From an uncultured Rhodobacter sp. (lineage in GTDB: Bacteria; Pseudomonadota; Alphaproteobacteria; Rhodobacterales; Rhodobacteraceae), in the NCBI GenBank assembly GCA_945952585.1, contig CAMFII010000001.1, positions 1 to 64,000 of the forward strand: 64,000 nt of DNA, in the 5' to 3' direction. The translations under genes were made by a program, and so were the position numbers. Below the pieces are notes generated by a model. It was given only the letters and a program-made list of their open reading frames with translations, was not told the origin of the DNA and did no database searches. This document shows, in pieces, positions 26,822 through 35,240 of this stretch (positions are counted from its first letter, which is position 1; the number at the start of each line of letters is the position of its first letter).

Positions 26822-26846
26822 AAACGCCCCGGTGACGGGGCGTTTT
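26822..26846 (+). terminator. Intrinsic terminator of the glycine-zipper lipoprotein gene
   Basis: AAACGCCCC and GGGGCGTTT form a perfect 9-bp stem with the 6-base loop GGTGAC, ending in TTTTC. It lies 55 bases after the stop of the lipoprotein gene and is the clearest classical terminator in the window. Confidence 0.85.
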
Positions 26847-26910
26847 CATTTCGCAAGACGGAAATGCTCCGTTTGTGCATCCGCTCTTGCTGGAAGAACC
26901 AAATGAATTG

Positions 26911-27234
26911 ATGCCGTGGTTCAGCATTTTCGGTTCGGGTTGCGGTCGGTTTGGAGAGGCGTTCAAATGCCGTGTCTACGATCGCAAGGTCCTGACCGAT
27001 GGCGATATGATCCGCGACTTCTGGGATGTCGCCGGGCTGGACCCTGCCCTTATTCTCTCGGTGACGGACAGCGACAATTTCAGCATCTCTGCCGAGACGG
27101 TGTCAGTCTTCCTGCGCATCCCCCCAAGAGACGCGCGGACACCCGAAGAGGCCAAAGTCATTGCGACGCTGTTACCCAGTTCGCGCCAACGCTTGCGCCG
27201 GCTTGTCGCCAGCAGAACCGTCGCATTCTGCTAG
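26911..27234 (+). pseudogene. Short reading frame resembling a fragment of a larger sulfotransferase/polysaccharide-type protein
   Basis: An open frame of 107 codons from the ATG at 26911 to a stop at 27232. The segment AFKCRVYDRKVLTDGDMIRDFW followed by an NFSISAETVSVF stretch resembles the middle-to-end part of proteins I know next to polysaccharide and sulfotransferase genes in alphaproteobacteria (pattern: yd-x-L-x-G-D-x-x-x-DF, then N-x-S-x-S). The expected N-terminal nucleotide-binding part is missing, no clear ribosome site is seen, and the local composition is less GC-rich than neighbours. I read it as the remnant of a longer gene. A genuine short gene remains possible. Confidence 0.45.
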
Positions 27235-27249
27235 TTCCTGAAAGGCCGG

Positions 27250-27708
27250 TTAGGCCCCCTCGCGCCGCTGCAGATCCGTGACGATGTCGTCCGGACTCGC
27301 CGCGTCGTACTTTGGCAAGTCATCCGCGACCAGCTCCCATTCGCATTTCGATCGCAGATAGATGTGACTTTCCGAGCCCGGTGGATGACCGGGATGCCGT
27401 CCGCCGTCGATGGTGGCCGGGGCGAAATACATCAGATCGGGTTCGCTGTCCTCATAGGCGAAAAGATAGCAGGAACAGGTCCGACAGAACTGCCGCTCGA
27501 AACTGGGCGAGGTCCGGTAGCCGCCCAGATTCTCGGCACCTTCGATCAGCAGAAACCGGCGCGAGATGACCGCCCCGGTCGAGGTGAACTCGCCGGAGAT
27601 CTTGCGGCAGTTCTCACAGTGACAGTGCTGGATCGAAATCGGCGGTCCCAGCAGCGTGAACCTCACCGCCCCGCAGGCACAGCCGCCCTGCATCGGATAG
27701 TCCGCCAT
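27250..27708 (-). CDS. GFA family protein (glutathione-dependent formaldehyde-activating enzyme fold)
   Basis: A 152-residue zinc protein. The cysteine sets GGCACGAVRF, CHCENCRKIS and CRTCSCYLF match the GFA fold, whose Gfa founder was linked to adding glutathione to formaldehyde. Most GFA homologues act on unknown carbonyl compounds, so the name should be read as fold only. The start MADYPMQGGC is set by the family. It lies 30 bases downstream of the monooxygenase-like gene in the same direction. The substrate is unknown. Confidence 0.88.
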   Translation of the reverse strand: MADYPMQGGCACGAVRFTLLGPPISIQHCHCENCRKISGEFTSTGAVISRRFLLIEGAENLGGYRTSPSFERQFCRTCSCYLFAYEDSEPDLMYFAPATIDGGRHPGHPPGSESHIYLRSKCEWELVADDLPKYDAASPDDIVTDLQRREGA

Positions 27709-27738
27709 CGGTCTTGTCCCCTGCTGCCTGTCTGATCC

Positions 27739-28041
27739 TCAGCGGCCCAAATGCACGACGACGTCGCCCGACCAGGGCTCGGTCAGGCCGCGCCCGCCGC
27801 CGAGGTCCTCCAGCAGGGGACGAAGCTTGTCGAGGTTTTCGATCATCGCCGGACGGGCGGCTGCCAAGGCCTCCAGGCTGTCCCATTCGCCCACGATCAC
27901 ATAGGACCGCTCGCCGGATTTCATGACCCAGAAGTTCCGCCCCCCGGGCATCTTCGCCCTGTCGAACTTCCTGTGAATGGCGACGAATTCGTCTTCCTTG
28001 CCGGGCTTCACGCGCATGTGCACGACATTCATGGCCGTCAT
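27739..28041 (-). CDS. Antibiotic biosynthesis monooxygenase (ABM) domain protein
   Basis: A 100-residue protein of the dimeric alpha+beta barrel type. The pattern NVVHMRVKPGKEDEFVAIHRKF, then SYVIVGEWDSLEALAAARPAM, fits the ABM superfamily, which includes quinone-forming monooxygenases and many proteins of unknown role. The ATG at 28041 follows AGGAGGGGG at good spacing; a second ATG three codons later is possible. It starts a two-gene run with the GFA gene. No cofactor-binding residues are diagnostic. Confidence 0.8.
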   Translation of the reverse strand: MTAMNVVHMRVKPGKEDEFVAIHRKFDRAKMPGGRNFWVMKSGERSYVIVGEWDSLEALAAARPAMIENLDKLRPLLEDLGGGRGLTEPWSGDVVVHLGR

Positions 28042-28271
28042 GGCCCCCTCCTATGCCAGGAAGACCCCATGATAGCGCGAATTATCGCATCCCCCGACGA
28101 TTCCTTTCCCGGCCGCCATGCAAGCCTGAACCGCGGCGCGCGACGAGGACGACGCCTGGCCAGGACGACTACTGCCCGAATTGGCATGGCCTGCCGATGC
28201 GGTGCTTCGCCGTCGCCTAACTGTCATAAAGTGCTGCTCTAAGCGGACCGGTATCAGCGTGGGAGCCCGCA

Positions 28272-29183
28272 ATGACCGATCTTCACCGTTCGCACGACTG
28301 GCTCCAGCAGGAGCTGGCCGATACGCTGGACGAAGACTTCGAGCTTGATCTGGAAGATGCGGTCCTGTCGCAAGAGATCGCCCGAATCTACAAGGACCGG
28401 CACGCCGACACGATCGATCGGCAGGTCTATTTCCGCGAGCTTCTGCGGATGCAGGCCGAACTGATCCGCCTGCAATCCTGGGTGCAGCACCACAAGGAAA
28501 AGGTCGTGGTCCTGTTCGAGGGCCGCGATAGCGCCGGCAAGGGCGGCGTCATCAAGCGGATCACGCAGCGCCTGAACCCGCGGGTCGCGCGCACGGTGGC
28601 CCTGCCCGCGCCTTCGGACCGCGAGCGCAGCCAATGGTATTTCCAGCGCTATGTCCCGCACCTGCCGGCCGGGGGCGAGATCGTGCTTTTCGACCGCAGC
28701 TGGTACAACCGTGCCGGGGTCGAGCGGGTCATGGGCTTCGCGTCCGAAGATCAGGTCGAGCAGTTCTTCCGCGACGTGCCGGAATTCGAGCGGATGCTGG
28801 TCCGGTCAGGCATCCGGCTGGTGAAATACTGGTTCTCGATCACCGACGAGGAACAGCAGATGCGCTTCCTCATGCGCATCCATGACCCGATGAAGCAATG
28901 GAAGCTGTCGCCGATGGACCTGCAGTCGCGGGTGCGGTGGGAACAATACACAAAGGCCAAGGAAGAGATGTTTGCCCGCACCAACATCCCCGAGGCGCCC
29001 TGGTACATCGTCGAGGGCAACGACAAGAAGCGGGCGCGACTGAACTGCATCGACCACCTGCTGCAGCTGATCCCCTACGAGGATGTCCCGCACGAGGAGA
29101 TCACGCTGCCGGACCGCGTCTTCAATCCCGATTACGAGCGGGCTGTCCTGCCGGCCGAACTTTACGTTCCGCAGAAATACTGA
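28272..29183 (+). CDS. ppk2: Polyphosphate kinase 2 family protein
   Basis: A 303-residue P-loop kinase of the PPK2 family, which transfers phosphate between polyphosphate and nucleoside di- or monophosphates. Walker A is GRDSAGKGG, Walker B FDRSWYNRAGVERVMGF, and the lid contains the basic stretch KDRERSQWYFQRYVPHLP-type sequence (here SDRERSQWYFQRY). Family class cannot be fixed from these motifs alone, but the acidic start (about 25 residues) and the overall length fit class I. The start follows GGGAGCCCGCA. An open frame for the next gene begins inside its 3' part, but that gene is taken to start after its stop. Confidence 0.93.
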   Translation: MTDLHRSHDWLQQELADTLDEDFELDLEDAVLSQEIARIYKDRHADTIDRQVYFRELLRMQAELIRLQSWVQHHKEKVVVLFEGRDSAGKGGVIKRITQRLNPRVARTVALPAPSDRERSQWYFQRYVPHLPAGGEIVLFDRSWYNRAGVERVMGFASEDQVEQFFRDVPEFERMLVRSGIRLVKYWFSITDEEQQMRFLMRIHDPMKQWKLSPMDLQSRVRWEQYTKAKEEMFARTNIPEAPWYIVEGNDKKRARLNCIDHLLQLIPYEDVPHEEITLPDRVFNPDYERAVLPAELYVPQKY

Positions 29184-29262
29184 GGCTCGCGCGCGGGGCC
29201 TTCCGCCCGACCCCGATGAACCGCTACGGTGGCTGCAGTCAGAAACGACGAGACGGCCGCCC

Positions 29263-30660
29263 GTGACCTCTTCGCCCCCTGCCCGCGCCCTTGACCGGTC
29301 GATCTTCTGGATCGCGCTGTTTGCGGTTTATGCCTTCGTGCAGGGCGCGATCCGCCACCATTTCAAGACCGCGCTCTTCGGGGATGACTCCGAGTTGTTC
29401 CTCTGGGCGCGGAGCCTCGACTGGGGCTACGGCGTGCAGCCGCCGCTCTACGCCTGGGGGCAGTGGCTGGTGAACCAGGTATTCGGCGACACGATCCTGT
29501 CGATCACGGTGATGCGGTCGCTCTGCCTGTTCGGGCTCTACGCCGCGGGCTACCTGATGGCGCGCCGCTACGCCTCGCCTCGATTGGCGGGGTTTGCGGC
29601 ACTCGGGCTGTTCCTGATCCCCGAGATCGCCCAGACCTTCCTGCGCACGCGGACGCACAACCTTCTGGTCACGGCCCTGGTGCCGCTGGCGACGCTTGCC
29701 TTCCTGGACCTTTGCGATCGGCAAAGGCTCGGGGACTACCTGCGCTTCGGCGCGCTGACGGCGCTGGCGGTCCTTGCGAAGGCGACCGGGGCCATCTTCC
29801 TGCTCGCGCTGGTCCTTGCCGGGCTCATGCGCCCTGCGACACGCCGCGCCATCCTCGACAGGCGGATGGTGTTGGCGTTTGTCCTGCTGGCCGTGCTCAG
29901 CGCAGGCCCGGTGATCTGGTCCCTGACCAATTCCGCCCTTGCGACCGCTTCCCTGTCGAAGTTCCAGCCGGGCGGCGGCTGGACGACAGGTCTGCTGTCG
30001 CTCGGCCGGGCGATGGTGGACAGCGGCGGTTTCGTCGCCGTTGCCGTCGGGCTCACGGTCCTGCTGACCCGCCGGGGGGCTGCCCTGCCTGATGAGACGG
30101 TGATGCTCTGGCGGGCCGGGATCCTGTCTGTCCTGCTGATTGCGCTTGGCGTGATCGTGGCCGACGCGGCCGAGATCAAGGAGCGCTGGCTGGTTCCTGT
30201 GGTCGCGCCGCTGACGCCGCTTGCCCTGGTATGGTGCTTCCAGCGGGTGGGACGCTGGCGTTTCTTGCCTGCCCTTCTGGGCGGGTTGTCGGCAGTCCTC
30301 CAGCTTGCGCTCCTGCCCGGCTACTACGAACGGAAAGAACCCCTGCCCCGCGCCGATTACGCGGCGCTGGCCGCCGAACTGGGCAGCACGGGCGCAACCC
30401 AGATGTGGCTCCCCGATGACATGGCGGCGGGCCTGGCACTCGCCTCGCCCGGAATTCCGGTCGGCCAGCGTGTGGACCGCGGCCTGTTGCCCTGCGAGGG
30501 CAAGGTCCTGCTGGCTGTCTGGCCCGAGCTTGACCCCGCGCTGGACGCTTTCCGTCAGCGGTTGCCCGGATGCAGCGTGACCGAGGCTGCCTCGGGCACA
30601 TCCAACGCGGGCGGAGTGCCGGTGCGATACTGGGTGTTCACCCTGACCCCGGCAGGATAA
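29263..30660 (+). CDS. ArnT-like (PMT/GT39-83 type) membrane glycosyltransferase
   Basis: A 465-residue integral membrane protein with about eleven helices. The first extracytoplasmic loop has FGDDSELFLWARSLDWGYG then QPPLYAWGQW, the D-x-(E/D)-x-x-x pattern followed by a P-x-Y-x-W catalytic surrounding typical of ArnT/PMT enzymes that use polyprenyl-phosphate sugars. The frame is open 60 codons upstream but that overlaps ppk2; the GTG at 29263, 79 bases after the ppk2 stop, is the first suitable start. The donor and acceptor (lipid A, glycan or protein) are unknown. Confidence 0.84.
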   Translation: MTSSPPARALDRSIFWIALFAVYAFVQGAIRHHFKTALFGDDSELFLWARSLDWGYGVQPPLYAWGQWLVNQVFGDTILSITVMRSLCLFGLYAAGYLMARRYASPRLAGFAALGLFLIPEIAQTFLRTRTHNLLVTALVPLATLAFLDLCDRQRLGDYLRFGALTALAVLAKATGAIFLLALVLAGLMRPATRRAILDRRMVLAFVLLAVLSAGPVIWSLTNSALATASLSKFQPGGGWTTGLLSLGRAMVDSGGFVAVAVGLTVLLTRRGAALPDETVMLWRAGILSVLLIALGVIVADAAEIKERWLVPVVAPLTPLALVWCFQRVGRWRFLPALLGGLSAVLQLALLPGYYERKEPLPRADYAALAAELGSTGATQMWLPDDMAAGLALASPGIPVGQRVDRGLLPCEGKVLLAVWPELDPALDAFRQRLPGCSVTEAASGTSNAGGVPVRYWVFTLTPAG

Positions 30661-30689
30661 CAGGGCGGCGGACAAGTCAGGGGGCGGGG

Positions 30690-31469
30690 ATGCTTTCCTA
30701 CCAGCACGCCTATCATGCCGGAAACCTCGCCGACGTGCAGAAGCACGCGCTTCTCTGCGCGATGCTGGACTACATGACCCGCAAGGACAAACCGCTGACC
30801 TATATCGAGACCCATGCCGGGCGCGGGCTTTATCGCCTCGACAGCGAGGCGGCAGCCAAGACCGGCGAGGCGGCGCAGGGGATCGGACGGCTGCGGGAGC
30901 TTTTCCCTGCCGACCACCCCTACCGCCGGAGCCTTGCCGAAATCCGCGCGCGCTATGGCGAGATGGCCTATCCCGGGTCGCCCCTGCTGGCGGCAATGGC
31001 GCTTCGGGACGGCGACCAGATGCATCTGGCCGAACTCCATCCGCAGGAAGTCGCTGGCCTGCGCGAGGTGATGGCGCCATGGGGGGCGCATGTCCGGCAA
31101 GAGGACGGGCTTGCGATGGCGCTGGCCGTGACACCGCCGACGCCACGACGCGGGTTGATGCTGGTCGACCCGGCCTACGAGGTGAAGGACGATTACGCCG
31201 CTATTCCCAAGACGCTTGCGGCGGTGCATCGCAAGTGGAATGTCGGGGTGCTGGCGCTGTGGTACCCGATCCTCGTCGACGACCTGCATCTCTCCATGCT
31301 GCGGCAGCTTGGCGCCGCGTTTCCAGAGGCCTTGCGTCACGAGTTGCGCTTCCCCCCGGCGCGGGAGGGGCATCGCATGGTCGGCAGCGGCATGTTCGTC
31401 GTCAACGCCCCCTGGGGCACCGAGGATGAGATGACGCGGCTGACGGCGCTTTTTTCGACCCTTCGGTAA
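30690..31469 (+). CDS. rlmJ: 23S rRNA (adenine(2030)-N6)-methyltransferase
   Basis: A 259-residue SAM-dependent methyltransferase that modifies A2030 of 23S rRNA. The start MLSYQHAYHAGNLADVQKHA is diagnostic of RlmJ, and the catalytic motif IV appears as LVDPAYEVKDDY (usually D-P-P-Y). GGGGCGGGG before the ATG supports the start. It is 29 bases after the glycosyltransferase gene in the same direction and may share its message. The Ala instead of the second Pro in DPAY is a modest deviation. Confidence 0.93.
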   Translation: MLSYQHAYHAGNLADVQKHALLCAMLDYMTRKDKPLTYIETHAGRGLYRLDSEAAAKTGEAAQGIGRLRELFPADHPYRRSLAEIRARYGEMAYPGSPLLAAMALRDGDQMHLAELHPQEVAGLREVMAPWGAHVRQEDGLAMALAVTPPTPRRGLMLVDPAYEVKDDYAAIPKTLAAVHRKWNVGVLALWYPILVDDLHLSMLRQLGAAFPEALRHELRFPPAREGHRMVGSGMFVVNAPWGTEDEMTRLTALFSTLR

Positions 31470-31542
31470 CCACTGCATCACAACCGCTTGCGGCTTTGGC
31501 GGGCAGATTGGCAGACCGTGCCGCTCCTCCTATAACAGATCC

Positions 31543-31977
31543 ATGTTTGACTCGCTTCTTCGCCTTTTGATGGCGCCCGCTCTCACCCGACACGATCCCG
31601 AGGCGAAGCTGGCCCTGGCCGCGCTGATGGTGCGCATTGCCCGGGCGGACGGCAGCTATGACGATGAAGAGAGGGAAAGCATCGACCGGGCTCTGGGGGC
31701 ACAATTCGGCCTGGTCCCGGCTGCGGCGGGGATCCTTCGCAGCGAAGCCGAAACGCTCGAGGCTGACTCCCCCGACACCGTCCGCTTCACCCGGGTCCTG
31801 AAGGAGTCGTTCCCGCTCGAGGCCCGGGCCAAGCTGATGGAGGCGCTCTGGCAGGTCGTGCTGTCGGACGGCAACCGCGACGATGACGAGGAATCCCTGA
31901 TGCGTCTGGTCGCCAGCCTGCTTGGCCTGACCGACGTCGACTCCGCCCTTGCCCGCCAGCGCGCCGAAAAGGAATGA
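31543..31977 (+). CDS. TerB-like (DUF533/TerB superfamily) protein
   Basis: A 144-residue helical protein. The twin acidic motifs MVRIARADGSYDDEERESI and WQVVLSDGNRDDDEESLMR are those of the TerB fold, which binds metal ions through Asp/Glu pairs. The role is unknown; TerB domains in bacteria are linked to stress and membrane processes, but a tellurite cluster is absent here. The stop overlaps the start of the next gene by four bases (ATGA), so translation is coupled. Confidence 0.86.
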   Translation: MFDSLLRLLMAPALTRHDPEAKLALAALMVRIARADGSYDDEERESIDRALGAQFGLVPAAAGILRSEAETLEADSPDTVRFTRVLKESFPLEARAKLMEALWQVVLSDGNRDDDEESLMRLVASLLGLTDVDSALARQRAEKE

Positions 31978-32729
31978 TCGCCTCCCTGCCAATGTATGAC
32001 CGGGCCGAGACGGCCGGAGCGAATGATCGGCTCTGGGCCGGCATCCGTGACCGGCTGCGTGACCGGGGGATCGAAGCCCCTGACGCGCTCATCCACGGCG
32101 CGCCTGATCTCTGGCCGCACTGGACCGCGCCGGATCTCGTCCTGTCGCAGACCTGCGGCTATCCTTATCGGTCGCGGCTCCATGGCGCGGTCACGCTGGT
32201 CGGCACGCCCGATTACGGTGTCGAACACTGCGATCCGGGCCATTACCGCAGCGTCTTCGTGGTGCGGGCCGACGATCCGCGTCCGGCGCTTTCGTCATTC
32301 GAAGGCGCGCGGCTGGCCTGGAACGATGACCTGTCGCAATCGGGCTGGGCCGGGCCGCAGACCTATCTTGCCCGCCTCGGGGTTCACCTGACTCCGACCC
32401 TGCGCACCGGCGGGCACAGGCTGTCGGCGATCGCGGTCAGCGAAGGCCGGTCAGACATTGCCGCCCTGGATGCCGTGACCTGGCGGCTGATCCAGGCGTT
32501 CGACGATTTTGCCGGCGGGCTCCGGGTCGTCGATGCGACCGATCCCTCGCCCGGGCTGCCTTTCATCTCGCGCAAGGGCATGGATGCGGATGCGCTGTTC
32601 GAGGCGATCAGTGCTGCAATCGAGGCCATGCCCGAAGAAGATCGGCGCATCACCGGCCTCAAACGCCTGGTTCGCATCCCGGCCGAGCGCTATCTCGCGG
32701 TCCCGACGCCACCGCCCCCGGCCCTTTAG
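31974..32729 (+). CDS. PhnD-like solute-binding-fold protein without signal peptide
   Basis: A 251-residue protein with the phosphonate/phosphate-type periplasmic binding fold (PF12974 pattern): LVLSQTCGYPYRSRLHG, then SFEGARLAWNDDLSQSGWAGP, then DIAALDAVTWRLIQAF. Such proteins usually precede permease genes, but none is present, and the N-terminus MIASLPMYDRAE has no signal peptide, so the protein is likely cytoplasmic. The start overlaps the TerB-like gene by four bases. It may be a sensory or enzymatic domain rather than a transporter part. Confidence 0.82.
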   Translation: MIASLPMYDRAETAGANDRLWAGIRDRLRDRGIEAPDALIHGAPDLWPHWTAPDLVLSQTCGYPYRSRLHGAVTLVGTPDYGVEHCDPGHYRSVFVVRADDPRPALSSFEGARLAWNDDLSQSGWAGPQTYLARLGVHLTPTLRTGGHRLSAIAVSEGRSDIAALDAVTWRLIQAFDDFAGGLRVVDATDPSPGLPFISRKGMDADALFEAISAAIEAMPEEDRRITGLKRLVRIPAERYLAVPTPPPPAL

Positions 32730-32801
32730 GTCCGGTAGCGGTTGCCAAGACCTTCCGCGCGCCGCTACCCTTGCCACACCTGATCCTTTCGGCGGCCCTA
32801 G

Positions 32802-33545
32802 ATGAAAGCGCAGTTTGCCCTTCTCGCCATCCTTGCCCTGCCGCTTCCGGCTCAGGCAGATGTGGTCCGCCTTGCGACAGAAGGTGCCTTTCCGCCCTTC
32901 AATTTCCTTGACGACAGCGGCGAGGTGGCGGGCTTTGAACGGGAACTGGGCGATCTTCTGTGCCAGCGCGCCCAGCTGACCTGTAGCTGGTCGGTGACCG
33001 ACTGGGCCTCGCTTCTGTCCGGCTTGCAGGGCGGGCAGTCCGATGCCGTGCTGGCCGCAGTCACGATCACAGCGAAGCGGCAGGCGGAATTCGACTTTAC
33101 CCAACCCTACCTGCCGCCGCCGACCTCGGTCTTTGTCGCCCCAACGGCCGACAGTGACATATCGACCGGCGTTGTCGCCGTTCAGACCGGCACGGTTCAG
33201 GCGGATTATCTCGCCAGCCAGGGTCGGCAGACGCTTGGGACCGCGACCGCCGATGACGCCATCGCGGCGGTGACCTCCGGCCGGGCGGCGGCCGCCCTGA
33301 CCGACCGCGTCTTTGCCATTGGGGCCATCGAACAGGCCGAGGGCAACCTGGCGGTTGCCGGCGTGCCGCTGTCACTCGGGCCGGGGATCGGCATCGCCCT
33401 GAGGCGGGACGAGCCGGAGTTGAAGGCCCGCCTCGACAACGTGATCGGCACGATGAAATGCGACGGGACCCTTGATGCGCTGATCCTGAAATGGCTTGGT
33501 CCGGGCGCGGATGTCTTTGGCGAGGCAGGCAAAACGCAGTGCTGA
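32802..33545 (+). CDS. Periplasmic amino-acid-type solute-binding protein (SBP family 3)
   Basis: A 247-residue protein with a signal peptide (MKAQFALLAILALPLPAQAD) and the family-3 binding fold: GAFPPFNFLDDSGEVAGFERELG at the start and RQAEFDFTQPYLPPPTSVFV in the hinge region. The ligand-binding Arg/Asp pattern is visible in part. No permease or ATPase gene adjoins it. It lies ahead of a polyamine-type catabolic cluster, so a polar amino acid or related amine is a reasonable but unsupported ligand. Confidence 0.87.
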   Translation: MKAQFALLAILALPLPAQADVVRLATEGAFPPFNFLDDSGEVAGFERELGDLLCQRAQLTCSWSVTDWASLLSGLQGGQSDAVLAAVTITAKRQAEFDFTQPYLPPPTSVFVAPTADSDISTGVVAVQTGTVQADYLASQGRQTLGTATADDAIAAVTSGRAAAALTDRVFAIGAIEQAEGNLAVAGVPLSLGPGIGIALRRDEPELKARLDNVIGTMKCDGTLDALILKWLGPGADVFGEAGKTQC

Positions 33546-33668
33546 GCCCTCCCTTATGTCCAGGGAAATCGGCAAATTTCTTGTGTTTCGAGCCTGCCGA
33601 AACAGCGAATCCCGCCGCGTCAGGCGAGAATCTGCTTGCGCGATGGCCTGATCCGGTAGTATCCATAT

Positions 33669-33678
33669 TTTGATCAAA
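33669..33678. promoter_or_regulatory. Perfect palindrome upstream of the first ligase gene
   Basis: TTTGATCAAA is a perfect 10-base palindrome; one step outward pairs again (ATTTTGATCAAATT, 12 of 14). It is in an AT-rich island in the 276-base gap between the solute-binding gene and the polyamine-type cluster, about 150 bases before the chosen start. It may be a regulator site or part of a promoter. No other feature is obvious in the gap apart from a GTCCGGAC repeat near 33693. Confidence 0.4.
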
Positions 33679-33821
33679 TTATTCGGACACCCGTCCGGAC
33701 CCGTGACGAAGCATGCCGTGCAACAGGTGTGCCGCGGGAGGGGATCGAAACTGGGGATAGGACCAAGGGCATGGTCCGCGCCGCTTCTTCTCGCGGTCAG
33801 CCGTGCTCCGACCTGACTGAC

Positions 33822-35165
33822 ATGACTGAGATGAAAAGCTGGCTTAGAAAGCACCCCGAGGTGCGTACGATCCGCGTGGCTGCAGCCGACCTGAACGGTC
33901 AGGCGCGCGGCAAGCGCATTCCGGCGCGGTTCGCCGACAAGGTAGTGGAGGATGGAACGCGGTTCCCCTTCTCGGTGCTGAATCTCGACATCTGGGGCGA
34001 GGACATCGATGACAGCCCGCTCGTGTTCGAGCAGGGCGACGCCGATGGCGTGCTGAAACCGACCGAACGCGGCTTCATGCCGATGCCCTGGCTGGAAGCG
34101 CCGACCGCGCTCTTGCCGATCTGGATGTTCCGCGAAAACGGGATGCCCTATGAAGGCGACCCGCGCCATGCACTGCGCGCGGTAATCGACCGGTTCAAGG
34201 CGATCGGCCTGACCCCGGTTGTCGCGGTGGAGCTTGAGTTCTTCCTGATCGACGACTCCGGCAAGACGCTGCAGGTTCCGCCCTCGCCGCGTTCGGGCAA
34301 GCGCCGGAAAGCGGCCGAGACGCTGTCCATCCGTGCGCTCGACGCCTTCGACACCTTCTTCACCGACCTCTACGACGCCTGCGAGGCGATGGACATTCCG
34401 GCTGACACCTCGACCTCGGAAACGGGTCTGGGGCAGTTCGAAGTGAACATGATGCATTGCGACGACGCGCTGCGCGCCGCCGACGATGCCTGGCTCTTCA
34501 AGATGCTGGTGAAGGGCCTCGCCCGCCGCCACGGCTTTGCCGCCAGCTTCATGGCCAAGCCGTATCTCGAGTATTCGGGGTCGGGCCTGCACACCCACTT
34601 CTCGCTGATCGACGGCGAAGGTCGGAACGTGTTCAACGACGGCTCGGCGCAGGGCTCGCATTTCCTGCGCCATGCCGTTGCCGGCTGCCTCGACGCGATG
34701 CATGACTCGGCGCTGATCTTCGCGCCACATGCCAACAGCTATGACCGGCTGGTGCCCGATGCCCATGCGCCGACGGCCGTTGCCTGGGGCTACGAGAACC
34801 GCACCACCGCGATCCGCATCCCGGCCGGCAAGCCGTCGTCCCGGCGCATCGAGCATCGCGTGGCGGGGGGCGACGTGAACCCCTACCTGATGCTGACGGC
34901 GATCCTCGGGGCCGCGCTCAGCGGGATCGAAGACCGGATCGAGCCGCCGGCGCCGGTCAACGGCAACGCCTATGCGCTGGACTTGCAGCAGATTCCGACG
35001 ACCTGGGAAGAGGCGATCACCGCGTTCGAGAACAGCCGCATCGTCGAGCGCTTCCTGCCGCGGGAACTGATCCGCAACTACGTCCTGACCAAGCGTCAGG
35101 AAATCCACTACATGACCGAGCTGAACCGCGAGGAGCAGGTCGAGCTGTACCTCGACACGGTCTGA
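33822..35165 (+). CDS. Glutamine-synthetase-family ligase (gamma-glutamylpolyamine synthetase-like)
   Basis: A roughly 447-residue ligase with the glutamine synthetase fold. N-terminal part: AAADLNGQARGKRIPARF; catalytic part: AVELEFFLIDDSG (metal-binding Glu), EVNMMHCDDALRAADD, SGSGLHTHFSLIDGEG (metal-binding His) and RIEHRVAGGDVNPYLML (active-site Arg). These PuuA/GlnA-like enzymes attach glutamate to amines such as putrescine or ethanolamine. The start is not certain: ATG 33822 and ATG 33831 are close, and an ATG at 33771 and GTG at 33729 are also open. It is the first gene of a same-strand run with amidotransferase, second ligase and oxidase. Confidence 0.88.
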   Translation: MTEMKSWLRKHPEVRTIRVAAADLNGQARGKRIPARFADKVVEDGTRFPFSVLNLDIWGEDIDDSPLVFEQGDADGVLKPTERGFMPMPWLEAPTALLPIWMFRENGMPYEGDPRHALRAVIDRFKAIGLTPVVAVELEFFLIDDSGKTLQVPPSPRSGKRRKAAETLSIRALDAFDTFFTDLYDACEAMDIPADTSTSETGLGQFEVNMMHCDDALRAADDAWLFKMLVKGLARRHGFAASFMAKPYLEYSGSGLHTHFSLIDGEGRNVFNDGSAQGSHFLRHAVAGCLDAMHDSALIFAPHANSYDRLVPDAHAPTAVAWGYENRTTAIRIPAGKPSSRRIEHRVAGGDVNPYLMLTAILGAALSGIEDRIEPPAPVNGNAYALDLQQIPTTWEEAITAFENSRIVERFLPRELIRNYVLTKRQEIHYMTELNREEQVELYLDTV

Positions 35166-35240
35166 TCCCGTTTCCGGCAGCGGGGCTTGCCTCGCTGCCG
35201 GAGCACGCCTAGCTTAAACTCGTAGACATTCGGACATCCC

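Noticed and set aside
28051-28272. Small minus-strand frame between the ABM gene and ppk2
   Set aside because: No ribosome site, no recognisable fold, Ser/Arg-rich composition. The 230-base gap holds nothing I can support.
33372-35108. A 578-codon minus-strand frame across the first ligase gene
   Set aside because: Antisense shadow of a well-conserved ligase; its sequence is rich in Arg, Gly and His typical of such shadows.
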